A DNA stretch of 64,000 nt from Argyresthia goedartella (Eukaryota; Arthropoda; Insecta; Lepidoptera; Argyresthiidae). How positions within the stretch are numbered: position 1 is the stretch's first letter; each line of letters begins with the position of its first letter. Location: contig OX463829.1 of NCBI GenBank assembly GCA_949825045.1, forward strand, positions 2,108,001 through 2,172,000, in the 5' to 3' direction. A program made the translations under genes and the position numbers. Under the pieces are notes generated by a model, which was not told the origin of the DNA, made no database searches, and saw only the letters and a program-made list of their open reading frames with translations. Shown in pieces: positions 34,901-46,900 of this stretch.

Positions 34901-37900
34901 AGGTATCAGATGTTGCAGCAGTTTACTCAGAATTTCTGGAAGCGTTGGTCGCTCGAGTATCTGCATATCTTACAACAGCGCCTTAAGTGGACTGACAAAA
35001 CCAGCCCCCCTAGTGTTGGTGACCTCGTGCTGGTTAAGGATGCTAACCTACCGCCACTAAGTTGGCGCAGGGGGCGCATTGTTAACTTGTTCCCTGGCAA
35101 GGACGGGACCCCCCGGTCTGCAGAGGTTCTAGTAGGAGGCTCGGTTCTAAAACGAGCGGTAGCAACGTTGTCTCGGCTGCCCGTAGATTAAGGGACAGGT
35201 GGGTGCCTGTCCGGGCGGGTGATTGTTCGATTCAGAATCGATACTCGATCGATGGTTTCGGAACGGCCATTTTGAATTTGACGGAGCTGCCAACAGAGCA
35301 GTTTTTGACAACTGACAGACGAAAAGCCCCCGCAATGTGACGCGTATTGATTTTGGGCATTGAAATTAAATCGTAAGCCATCTGGAATTGTATTCGGGCT
35401 CCCCTCAGGATTGTCTTATAGCTGAGTGTATTGTGGTTCTCCGAACCAGATAAAGTTCGTATTTACGTAACACTGTGCGTGTCGAAGCTGGCCTGCCAGC
35501 CATACCTGGTTGGCTGAAGAACCTGTCTACCAAGAAGAGCCTAGGGTGCACCCAGGCCTTGCAGAGAGACAGGAGTTTGACGGGAACGAAGCACAGACCA
35601 GGTCAGATAGAATCTATTTACTTTAGCTCGGTGAATCGCCGACGTTCTTACCTCTTGGCATCTGATCGCTACGCTACCTCGTAGCTATGGGCCCCTGCGA
35701 GGTCATCGGGTGCCGAGAGGCCTGAACAGATGTCTTATTTTTTTTGGGAAATATTAAACTGCACATTAAACATACTGATTTGCACAGCAAATATCAGGAC
35801 AAAATGCTGCGGTAGCTTAGGTGAAGGGTAAAGGGGTTGGTGCGAAGCGAAGCCCCCTTTACCCTTCGTGTTAGGTTGAACATGTAAAAACAACAAAAAA
35901 ATCTTAACACTTTTAACGCCAATTTTCGAAAGTTTTTTTCTTATAGTTTTTTAGTCTGGGTGAGGTCACCGGTGACCTACATAGCATTTAACGTGTTACA
36001 ACGTAAACCCACACAAAAAATATTTAAAACTTAAATACTTAAACTTTTTGTTGACCCTTTTTTGTTGTGCAAATCAGTATTTTTGATGTGCGATTAAATA
36101 CTAGCCAAAAATATGTACTACTTTTTATTTTGTGAAATTTTGGGCTATTTTAAGAAAAACAAATTTTAATATTTTGGGTAATGGATGTCTTATTATTTTT
36201 ATTATTTTAAAAATCGGTTTGGTACCTTTGATTTTTTTTGTCCCTGATTTTCTTCGTTCTGTGTTTCTGACTATATGCTATATCTGTGGATGCCATAGCC
36301 TTGAAAGGGTTCCTTACCTTGGCAAAAGGGTTCCCATTGAGCGGGTTCCGCGACTTCCTGGTCTTGATGTGCGGCCCGGTGCGGTGCATCTGCGCGAGCG
36401 ACGCCATAGCTCTGCTGAGCGCGACGGGCGGGGGGCGCGCGGGGAGCAGCGGCGCGGGCGGCAGGGGCAGCGCTGGAGCTGGAGCAATGAGGTTATTAGC
36501 AAAGCAGCCAAATATGAGCAAACAATAGATATCGCACGGTCCTATGTCCTGCTGAGGGATGTCAAGCTTAGAAGAAGAACTATGCGTCACTGGGCGACGT
36601 TCATAACATATCCCAAGTAGCACAAAGCTGCTTTATATAATTCCACACAAGGTCCACATCGGTTGTTTAAAAAAGCACTTTTAACGACTTATTAGTGTTC
36701 ACTCGGAATGCAATAGCTGCATAGGAAATATCGAGACTCAATATAACGCAATATTCGGTACTGCGATTCTATTAAGCGCTACACAGACGCCACAGATTCA
36801 CTGTTATTCAGCGTTTAGTAGCGTTGTACCCTATCAGCTGCAAAAGCGCATTTTGTGGACACAAATAGAGCAGTTTTCTGAATAATGGTTCACAGGTGTT
36901 CCTGTTAAAGTGTTACAACACTTGCATTTTAAGAGGGAACATACGAACCTCTATAACGCAAACAGACACGATGTGAAGTATATTAACAAAGATATAATGC
37001 TCTAAGCTGCTTAAACGTGGACTTTTACGTCATTACTCACTGATAGAGTATACCCGTATATGAACATTAATATAGGCCAATATTATACCAAGTGTGACCT
37101 TTTATGCAGTTACACAGCAGCTCTCTGCTATAAAAATGTACATCGTGCCGGTCAATTCAGACCTGGGCTGAATAATGGAATTTAAGTCGGCATTAAGACT
37201 GCTGGTTGAGTTATAATTTACCATTATAAGCCATGCGTGGACATTTATAAAGCATTTAGCATTAAATTTAAGTTAACACTGACCACTACTTTATCCGCCA
37301 TTGTTAAATGCGTAACGCGTATTATTGTAAACATTTAGCTTTTATCCATTTAGTTTATATTAGAAAATATCGGCTTAAACTGAACTATATCAAAAATAAA
37401 CGAATATGTTAACAGCGCTTACATGTAAAAGTAATATTTAAAAAAAACTTGCAAATAACCTATTTGATATGTATGGTATTTCACAATAAAGTTACATTTC
37501 CAATACAATTTAACACATAATTGAAATAACTCAAAGTTTTACTTAACATTAACTTTATTATTTATCCACAAAATGGCAACCAAAACATTTTCATTTACAA
37601 AAACAAATACTAAAAAACAGAATAAAACAAATATTTAAGGGGGCTCCCATACAACAAACGTTTTTTTCCCTCGTATTTGCTCGATATTGATAACGGCAAC
37701 AGGTAGACGCTTCAAATATTCACAGAATATTACTAAATATTTCTAAATAACTATGTACATTCACTTTAAAATTATATAAATAAATAAAAATAAAACAAAT
37801 ATTTAAGGGGGGGCTCCCATACAACAAACATATTGTTTACCAATATAAGTTTTGACTTGCGACAATATTTTAGACTTAGTGTATACAAACTTTTCCATTG

Positions 37901-40900
37901 ACGTACAAAAGGCCACATCCTCGGTTGTCAACGAAGATCGTTTTCATACTTCGTTTGAACTTGGAACTTTTGACCTAAGTATAAAAAACATACCCTGCAC
38001 CAGGCGCCTTCGATATCAGTATCGTAAGGGTAACTACGAGGCTATAAGTGAACATCTCACTGGATTAGATTGGTCGATTCTAGGTAATGGTTGAGTCGAT
38101 GATGCGGTCGGTATACTAACAGCAAACATCAAGAAAGCTATTGAGAAATTTGTGCCTAAACTGACTACCTGCGGTTCCCGTCAGTATCCGTTGTGGTACA
38201 GTCGCTCCCTCATAAACATAATTAAGGAGAAGGACAAATGTCACAAAACGTGGAAAAAACACAAAAACCCAGTTGACTATCGCACATTTGCTCTTCTCCG
38301 AAGTAGATGTAAGACTGTGCAAGATGAATGTTACCGGGATTATATGAGATTGGCACAGGACGGAATCAAGAGAAACCCAAAGCTCCTATGGTCATATGTG
38401 AAGTCTAAAAGGAAGGATGGCATCGGTTATCCTAATAACATGACATATGGCTCTAGGAAGCTAAAGACTGAAAAGGAAACTTGTGACGCTTTCAACTCAT
38501 TTTTCAGTGGTATGTTTAGGTTACCACCCAGCTCATATCCACATGCTGAGCTGCCGGAACCTTCATGTCAGCAAATTGCAAGTGGCATTACCGTCTCTGA
38601 GCAGTATATCTTGAAACTGTTGCGTAATCTTGATAATAGTAAGGTCCCTGGCAGTGACGGTATTCCACCACTTCTTGTATCTCGATGCGCTGGATGTCTT
38701 GCCGCACCTGTGTCTCTAGTTTTTAATAGATCGTTTCACGAGGGTACTTTTCCAGATCTGTGGAAGTATGCGCGCATTGTGGCAGTCCACAAAAAAGGTT
38801 CCAGGTTGCCGGTTGAGAACTATAGGCCGATATCCATCTTAAACGTTTTTAGTAAGGTCATGGAACGTGTAGTGCATGAACAAATATACGACAGTATCTC
38901 ACGCAATATCCCTGGTGAGCAGCATGGCTTTGTACGTTCGAAATCTACAACAACCAACCTGGCTTTATTTGTGAATGGGGTTCTAAGAGGTATGGACAAC
39001 GGAGGTCAGGTAGACGCAGTCTATACTGACTTCGAGAAAGCGTTTGATAGAGTGGACCACGTCATACTGATTCGCAAGCTAGAAATACTTGAAATACAGG
39101 GGGATCTGCTTCGCTGGACCGAATCATATGTTAATAAAAGAAGTCAGGCAGTTGTGATCGGAGAGAGTAGGTCTGACCGTACCTGCATACCATCCGGCGT
39201 ACCCCAGGGTTCTATCTTGGGCCCTTTACTTTACGTTGCGTACCTGTATGATATCGGACACTGTTTTAAGCACTCAAATTTCCTCTTGTACGCTGACGAA
39301 AAAAAAGTCTTCATGAATATTAAATCCTTACAAGACTGCGTCAGATTGCAGGAGGATTTGAATCGCTTGTCAGTCTATTACGATATTAACAGGATAAACC
39401 TTAATGCAGCTAAATGCAATGCCATCTCCTTCACCAGGCGTACTAAGCCAATCGTCCACACTTACCTACTTAACAACATCCCAATCCAGAAGGTGGACTC
39501 CGTGAGAGATCTGGGTGTCCTGCTGGATTCCAAGCTAACCTTCGAGAATCACATAGCGGCAATCACTAAGAAGGCCTATAGGAACCTTGGATTTATCTTA
39601 AGGGTGAGCAGAGCAAGCCCTTCACGGATGTGAGCTGTGTGCGCATACTATATTATGCCTATGTTCGAAGTGTTCTCGAGTACTGCAGCACTGCCTGGAA
39701 CCCACAGTATGCAGTGCACGGGGACATGATAGAGCGCATACAGACCAAATTTATTAGGCACCTAAACTTTCGCGGCAATTTTGTGAATGATGACTACACT
39801 GCATCGTTTCATCACCACAACCTCCACAGCCTCAGGGACCGGCGTAGTATCTTGGACATGCAGGTCCTTCACAGCGTCTACCACGGCTATGTTGATTGCC
39901 CCGAGCTGGTTAACGAGCTGCTACGACTTAGGGCACCTACTACTCGAACCCGACACGCTGTCTCTGCACTACTACATTTACCCTTTGCCCACACTAACTA
40001 CGCGGCCAATTCTCCCAGCTGCCGCCTGCCAAGAACGTACAACACACACTTTGCAGATCTGGACATCTTCCACCTGTCACGCGGCCAGTTCAGGGGGCAC
40101 TTAATGCTCCAGCTGAAAGACAGCAAACATCAAATGTGCTGAGGTTTTCTCTCTCATTATACAGTTGCGACTATATGTATACATCTGTATCTATCACTCA
40201 CACATTGACTTAACACATGAATACAAAGACACTCCTAAACACATTCCCTTCCCATTCCTATTGGACTGTACCCGGTACTTCTAAATTGTTTTATAAATTA
40301 TTTATGTTTACTGCCATTTTATGTTCGGCCTAAAAAATGAAAGCCTTTAATTGGCCTATGACTAGTTTAAGTTCTTTGTTTATATTATTTTTGAATTTGT
40401 GCTGTAGGCTTAGTTAAATAAATAAATAAAATAGACTACCAAATAGCGAAAATGTGTGAAAATGTCCACCAAATTAAGTGCCCCCAAGTAGTTTCACCGA
40501 ACCGTATTGGTTGCTGTAGGTCACTTTTTGTTCGAATATTAAAGTTGGGTTTGTTATGTCACAGCTTTATAATACAACCTAGAGTTTAGTATAAAATAGG
40601 CTGTAAAATTTTGGTAAACATGTTTTTAAAATATTGCAACAGTTTACTCAATTTGGTAACAAAAGCTAAAATACAGTTCTGTAGAATAATTTACGGAACC
40701 CACAGTCATATTCAGCAGCCTCATTCATATCGAAAACCGCTTATCGCCATAGTCTACCAGATACCGTTACCCACCCCAGACAAACGAAGGCGTGTGACAA
40801 AATAACAGGTGCTCAGCACACATTGTAACATTTGTGACACCAGGATTATCCCAGCTACATGAAGATGCAAAACCGCACAATAAAACTAAAATCACTGAAT

Positions 40901-43900
40901 TTGGAACAAAAATCTGATCTATCCTTTTGGGTTAAGAGCGTGCCGAATCGACCGGCGCGGGGCGAAGAATTGCACACAAAAGGAGGCAACAGTTAGGCAA
41001 GTATTAGGCGTTCCCGTAAGTTGCAGGCAGTTGTATCGATTGAATCGATTGTGTTAATTGTGTGGCTTCAATTGGATGCGAGTTTGTTGCACAGCCTTCC
41101 GTGGTGTGCGTCAAAGGGTTTGATTGACATGTCTTTCGTGAATGGGTCTGAAACTGTAGTTTTGTGATTTTGCTTATTTTTAGGGTTGAATATGTGTCGC
41201 TTGTATGTGATTTCGGTACATTCAACGAGTGTTCCCCCCTTATTTGCCAATGGCATCCAATCTCTAAATTGCATTGCAGATGGCGCTGGTGTAGTTATAA
41301 TAATAATAAAACCTTGAACACTATTTATACACATTGATCTAGCCCCAAACTAGGATTCCCTGTATCGTAGGTACTAGACAACGATACACATACTTATATA
41401 GATAAGCAACCATGACTAGGGTACAAACATCCGTTCTCATCAAACAAACATTGGTCCCCACCGGGACTCGAACCCGGGACCCTTGGCTTCGTAGGCAGGG
41501 TCACTGCCGACTCGGCTATTCGGGTCGTCAGTGATTTGGAGGTTATCTATCTGTCAAAGTTTTCAATTTTTATTTACTTATTCTTATTATACATAATATC
41601 TGGGGACCGAGCCCTGTTCGGAGGATGGTTGGTGCATTTGCGCAGCCGCGCCGATAACAAATCATCAGACGGCTCATCAGACGGCTGTCATACCGTTATA
41701 CCTACGTATAAGCTGAATGATTAAACACCTGTGACAGGTAAACAAAAAATAGCGTACTAATTCAAGCAAGGTGGATGAAGGAGGATTTACTTTGATTCGA
41801 CCTCATTGGAACGAAACTTTCTAGTTACTTCTTTTTCCCTTAGACGCACTAAATACTGTCTCGTGATGATAGAGCGGGAGTCTCACTGGAATGATGATAT
41901 AATTTATTGATTGTCATTTTAATTTCTGCCTTATCTTTATTGAAATCAAGTGAAATAATCAGTCTTGCGATAACTTGGCACGAAGTTTTTTTTTTTCATT
42001 GTAATTTCTGCCTTATTTTCATTGACATAGAGTGGTATTACCGATCCCATTGTGCGGAAAGGATAAATCATGATTACTCAAAATAAACTCTGTTGCCCAG
42101 TTATGAGCCCCAGAAAGATCGAATTTACGCTCACAAAAAGCCCTGTATACAGTGGTGATCACATAATTGAAGACACCCTCTTATTGACCAACAAATTCTT
42201 AAGTATGGTAGTAGCATTAGCTAAAATAGTTTATTAATCGAGTGTAATTGTTACAAAATCATAAACGACATTGTTTTATTAAAATGTGGGACAAAGAATT
42301 GTTGTGCTCGTTAGTAGTTTAGTTTAGACACTGTTCACTGTGGGAACTTAACACAAACCTTTTTAACGTTTAGTTTAGACACTGTTCACTGTGGGAACTT
42401 AACACAAACCTTTTTAACGTACTTGTAGCTGGCCAGCTAATTAAAGACAATAAAAGCTGTGTTCTAAATTTAAAAAAAGAAAAGAAAACTACGTTCAGTT
42501 TTTCTTTGTTTTGCTGCGGTTTTTTAATGAAACGTCGATATTTCCCATAAAACCTAACTTTTTTCATTAAAATTAATACGTTTTAAACCAATCAATATGG
42601 GAAAAAATAAAACTTGTGAATCGTCCACTAGGAAGATTATTTTAAACCTTCTTATGAATGGTTGATCATACAAAAATAGTAAACCACTTGAGCTATTCTA
42701 AGGACATGGTGTGAATGCTATAAATATAAAACATTTCAAGAAGTTCAAACGACCGAAAACGTATCTAGAACACCGAGACCAAGGAAAACTACTCTGCGTG
42801 AAGACTCTAAGATGGTATTGTTAAAAATATTGGGTCAAGGGGTCAAGAACAATTAGACGGAGACTATAAACTACATGAGCAAACTGGTAGGGAAGAGAGT
42901 GCTCGGAATGTGCTACTTTTAAAAATTGAAAATGCTAAGGCAAAATTAGGGTTTGCAAAAAATATGAACACTGGACTGAACTAGAGTGGAAACATGTGTT
43001 TTTTTTCTGGTGAAACAAAAGTGAATATGATAAATTGTGAAGAAAACAATATGTTAGACGATCCAAAGTATACCGAGAAAGTAGTCAAACACGGGGGCGG
43101 AAATATCAAAGTGTGGGGCTGTTTTTCAGGAGTTGGTATTGGACCTGTCAGGAAACTAGAAGGCAACATGGGCACATTCCGGTACAAGAATATGTTAGAA
43201 AAAGCTATGCTGCCCTATGCCGAGCAAAATTTACCGGTCATTTGTATTTTCAAACACATTGCAAAAGTAGTAATAGACTTCCTAAGGAAATAGGAGTTTT
43301 GAGAGTTTTGGATTGGCCGGATTGAAACCCAATTGAAAATTTGTGGTACCAGATGAAGAGAAAGCAGACATCAAACGTAATAATAATAATAATACCTTGG
43401 ACACTATTTACACACATTGATTTAGCCCCAAACTAGGATTCCCTGTATCTTGGGTACTTGACAATGAAACACATACTTAAATTATATAGATAAATATTAT
43501 TCTTAGATAGATAAACAACCATGACTAGGGTACAAACATCCGTTCTCATCAAACAAATATTTGCCCCCATCGGGATTCGAACCCGGGACCCTTGGCTTCG
43601 TAGGCATGGTCACTGCCGACTCGGCCATTCGGGTCGTCAAAAAACGTCGATCAACTTTACACAGCATTTACCACGGGAGCGAATTCCGGTAGAAGCTTAT
43701 ACAAATTGATCGCTTCTATACCCAAGAGATGTCGTGCTGTCATTTCTGCCAAAGGACATGCGACCAAATATTGATACGCTTATCGGAATGTTTTATAAAT
43801 GTGTTAGGAATTTTGTGGAGGAACATAATTTCAATAATAACAATATATTTCTTATTTCTTCTAAGCAAATGGAGTGTCTTTAATTATATGGGCATATCTT

Positions 43901-46900
43901 TGTTAAGTTTATTCCGCTTGCAATTGGGATAAAGCGAATAAAATATTAGGAACAAACAAGTTTTATTGATAATATCATTATACAATACTAACACAAATAT
44001 TTGAAAAAAAAAATGTTCCAATAAAAGTCTTATAAAATACATAAAGCGGAATAGCTTAGTTATTTTAATATGCATTCAGTGTCTGTCATTATATGACCAC
44101 CACAGTGTATATAGCAAATTTAATCGATAACTTTAGCGCCGGTTTTGAGAACTCAATACATATATATTATATAGTTACAAATATTACTCGTTTATTAGTA
44201 TAGGTGGCTCGGCCACGGGCTACGTCCTACTGCCTCGCACTTATAGTGGATACGGCGTGCTGAACTCATTTGAGGTTAATTTTGCCAGTGACAAGTGTAT
44301 TTGAAAAAGAACATTTGAAGTGTTTTTTAATCTGACCTCAGATAAATGAACCTCTTTGCCTCGTAACTACGCCTGCGCCACCAAGCGGGAGCCTACAGAA
44401 GCAAACAGTTTCGTTTGCCTGAGATTGAAATGTACATAAAATACTAGACAAGTGCTGTCAGAGTGACATCATGTCACTTCATACATTTGAGACACAAGGA
44501 TGGGTGATAGATGACAAGACAAGCAACTATGTATGGCAGATAGGGATGACAACATGAACGAACTAGAATCCTGTTAATGACCTCATTTGGTGTTGCTATA
44601 ATTAGATCCTAGATCTGCTGTATCGAATGAATAACATTACAATAACATTTACATATAGGCACATACATTGCTTCTGGTCCTACACTAGGATACCCTGTGT
44701 CGTAGGAACCAGAAACAGCGACGTCATAAACATGTAAACATCCAAGACCTGGAGTTTTTTTCTTTCTCGCTTGGGGAGCACTGCTTCGACCGCAACGTCA
44801 TAGCTAATGAATTTAATACTGAATGACAAACTATTCATAGTTAATTGCATGTTGATGGAAATTGGGCACTTGGCTGAACTCCAATACCAAACAGAGATAT
44901 CGTCACCGTTATCTCTAGTTCCTCACGAGTCCAATAGATGGCGCTGCCTGTATCCTGACTCGCGGTAGCGACTTCTCCCAACCAATGCTCATAAGCCGAT
45001 CACACTGAGATCTCGGTGCCATCAGAAGGGTCTTAACTGACTCGACTGAACAGCGAGTGATGAGTTCGGATATGAATTCAGTGATTCCACTCCGCTCGGC
45101 CGCGGCTCAACTATCGCAGAGCCGCGGTTCGATGGTCTGACGCTGTTTTTGGCCACTTTATAAATTGATAAAAAAATTACTTTACAATGCAAGCAACATC
45201 AAATAGGGTAATTAAATCCGATCAGGCAATGTAGGGAAACCCAAAAGACAAGCAATTATTTCTTACTTACTTTTAAACTTTATTGGACAAAAACAGAAGA
45301 TTCCATCGAAATGGAAACTACGTGTGCAAGCAAAGGCTTATCTCTAAAAAGAGATTTCTTCCAGCAAACCAAGAAGAGACAGGATACATTAAAGAATCTT
45401 CTTCCCATATTTAATAACACTATCACCTAATTAACAAAAAATCCGGCCAAACTGTCGTATTTCGCCGACTAAATAAATTATAATTAATATTATTGGCAAT
45501 AAATATGGGAGTTTCTTGTTTCATTTGGCTTTAATAAGTCTTGATCAATAAGAACAAACATTTAATAAAAATATTTCTCGATGGAAACTAACACAACACA
45601 GTACATAATGTAGGGCAGCTTCCCGAAGCCTAATCCACGAAGAAGTCCAACAACCGGCAGGATTCTAGAATAACAAACGCAACGCGAAATCCTTCATGTT
45701 CCCCAACACATCACGTTTAAGCAGTGTCCGAATCTGTTATTGTTTGCGATCGCCGAGAAAGGTCCCCGTGGGACATGCTCTAGCATCTGCTACATGCAAA
45801 CACGAAGGACCATACCTGATCTTTTTGCGGATTATAAGCCGCTAATAGTGGGCATTGTCCTGCAAATGACGGACAGTCACTCCAAAAAAACTTAATAACT
45901 TAAAAAAAGACCTTAAGGGTCTGTTTGTAAGGTCAGAAATCGATCGTGGAAGGAAGACAAGTTCTGTTCCTTCGAGCCGGATCACAATGGGCAAGAGTTG
46001 GTGGCCACATTGCGACTTCTGGGAAACGTCGTAAATCATATTTGTAGAAAAATAATGCTCTTAGAAAACTGTGCATGAGTTAAGGAAAGAGTTGCATTGC
46101 GTTTCTTCTGAAATGGCATTGTGTTTTGGTTACTGTTCGGATGCTATTATCGCGATTGTTGGTGAGGCTATTCAATTTAGTGTATTTGGATTAAGACGCA
46201 AGATAATTCGAAATGAAATAAAAATATTTGTGTAAGACGTCGCGGAGTAGAGTTTTTGGGCAGACTGTTCATTATAGAGGATACTAAAAGATCATAGAAC
46301 AGATACAGACATATTCAATGAGTTATATACTGGGTATCAAGATCACAACCAAGCAACGTTTTTAACAAACCTCGTATTTGATATATGGAACTCCCGACAA
46401 ATAGTATTCCTCCGAAAGTGTATCATCACACTGAAGACACACTACCAAAGGATTAAAGACAGGAAGAGCTTCTAGTTGAGCAGTCGTCTAACGACGCGAT
46501 CATGCACAATGTTGTATCTCAATTGAGTGTTCGCATTCGGTTGTCAAACGAAAGTTTGTACATTCATTTTGGTGGGAAAGCTCCGGTGTAGGAGCTCACA
46601 CGAACAAAATGGTCTGAGTTAGATACATTCTGATATTTTTGTCATGGATTGTTTATTTATAAATTTCTTCGTGTGAGAAGGATGTGGTTTAAAGATTTCA
46701 TTTTATTAGATTTGTTTATCTGGCAACTAGTCCACAGCACGCTACATTACGATGAAGAGGAAATGGCATAGATAGGATACTGGGATTAAATATGTCGAGT
46801 GGTCAATTGATAATTATCAAGTAAAAATGTTTCACGATTAGCCCGTGAGTATTTTGTATGCAATCGAACCAAGTACGCATTTTTTAAGCACTAATAATTT

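Larger units (their letters stand above)
30935..35728 (+). mobile_element. BEL/Pao LTR retrotransposon, RT-deleted, recent
   Basis: A 4,794-bp element lying antisense in mRpS12 intron 3. It has 505-bp LTRs at both ends (TGTTCG...TGAACA) differing at one position by eye, and a 5-bp target duplication GATGT (30930-30934 and 35729-35733). The internal part has a primer-binding site, an intact gag and a shortened pol in the same frame as gag, split from it by one TAG. Reverse transcriptase is missing, so it must have moved with proteins from another element. Removing it leaves an intron of about 0.9 kb. Confidence 0.93.
42150..44107 (+). mobile_element. Tc1-like DNA transposon, inactive
   Basis: Inverted ends CAGTGGTGATCACATAAT (left) and, inverted, CACTGTGGTGGTCATATAAT (right) lie directly inside TA dinucleotides (42148-42149 and 44108-44109), the Tc1/mariner target. 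It contains a decayed transposase, a 51-bp tandem duplication and a nested S2 SINE (43378-43638). Confidence 0.82.

Noticed and set aside
36132..36620. 162-codon plus-strand open frame over mRpS12 exon 2
   Set aside because: It is the antisense of a GC-rich coding exon; the minus strand has S12 motifs and splice sites.
36499..36623. Extending mRpS12 exon 2 upstream to the ATG at 36623
   Set aside because: The added residues are not presequence-like, and a good acceptor at 36478 joins in phase to a presequence exon at 49970-50039.
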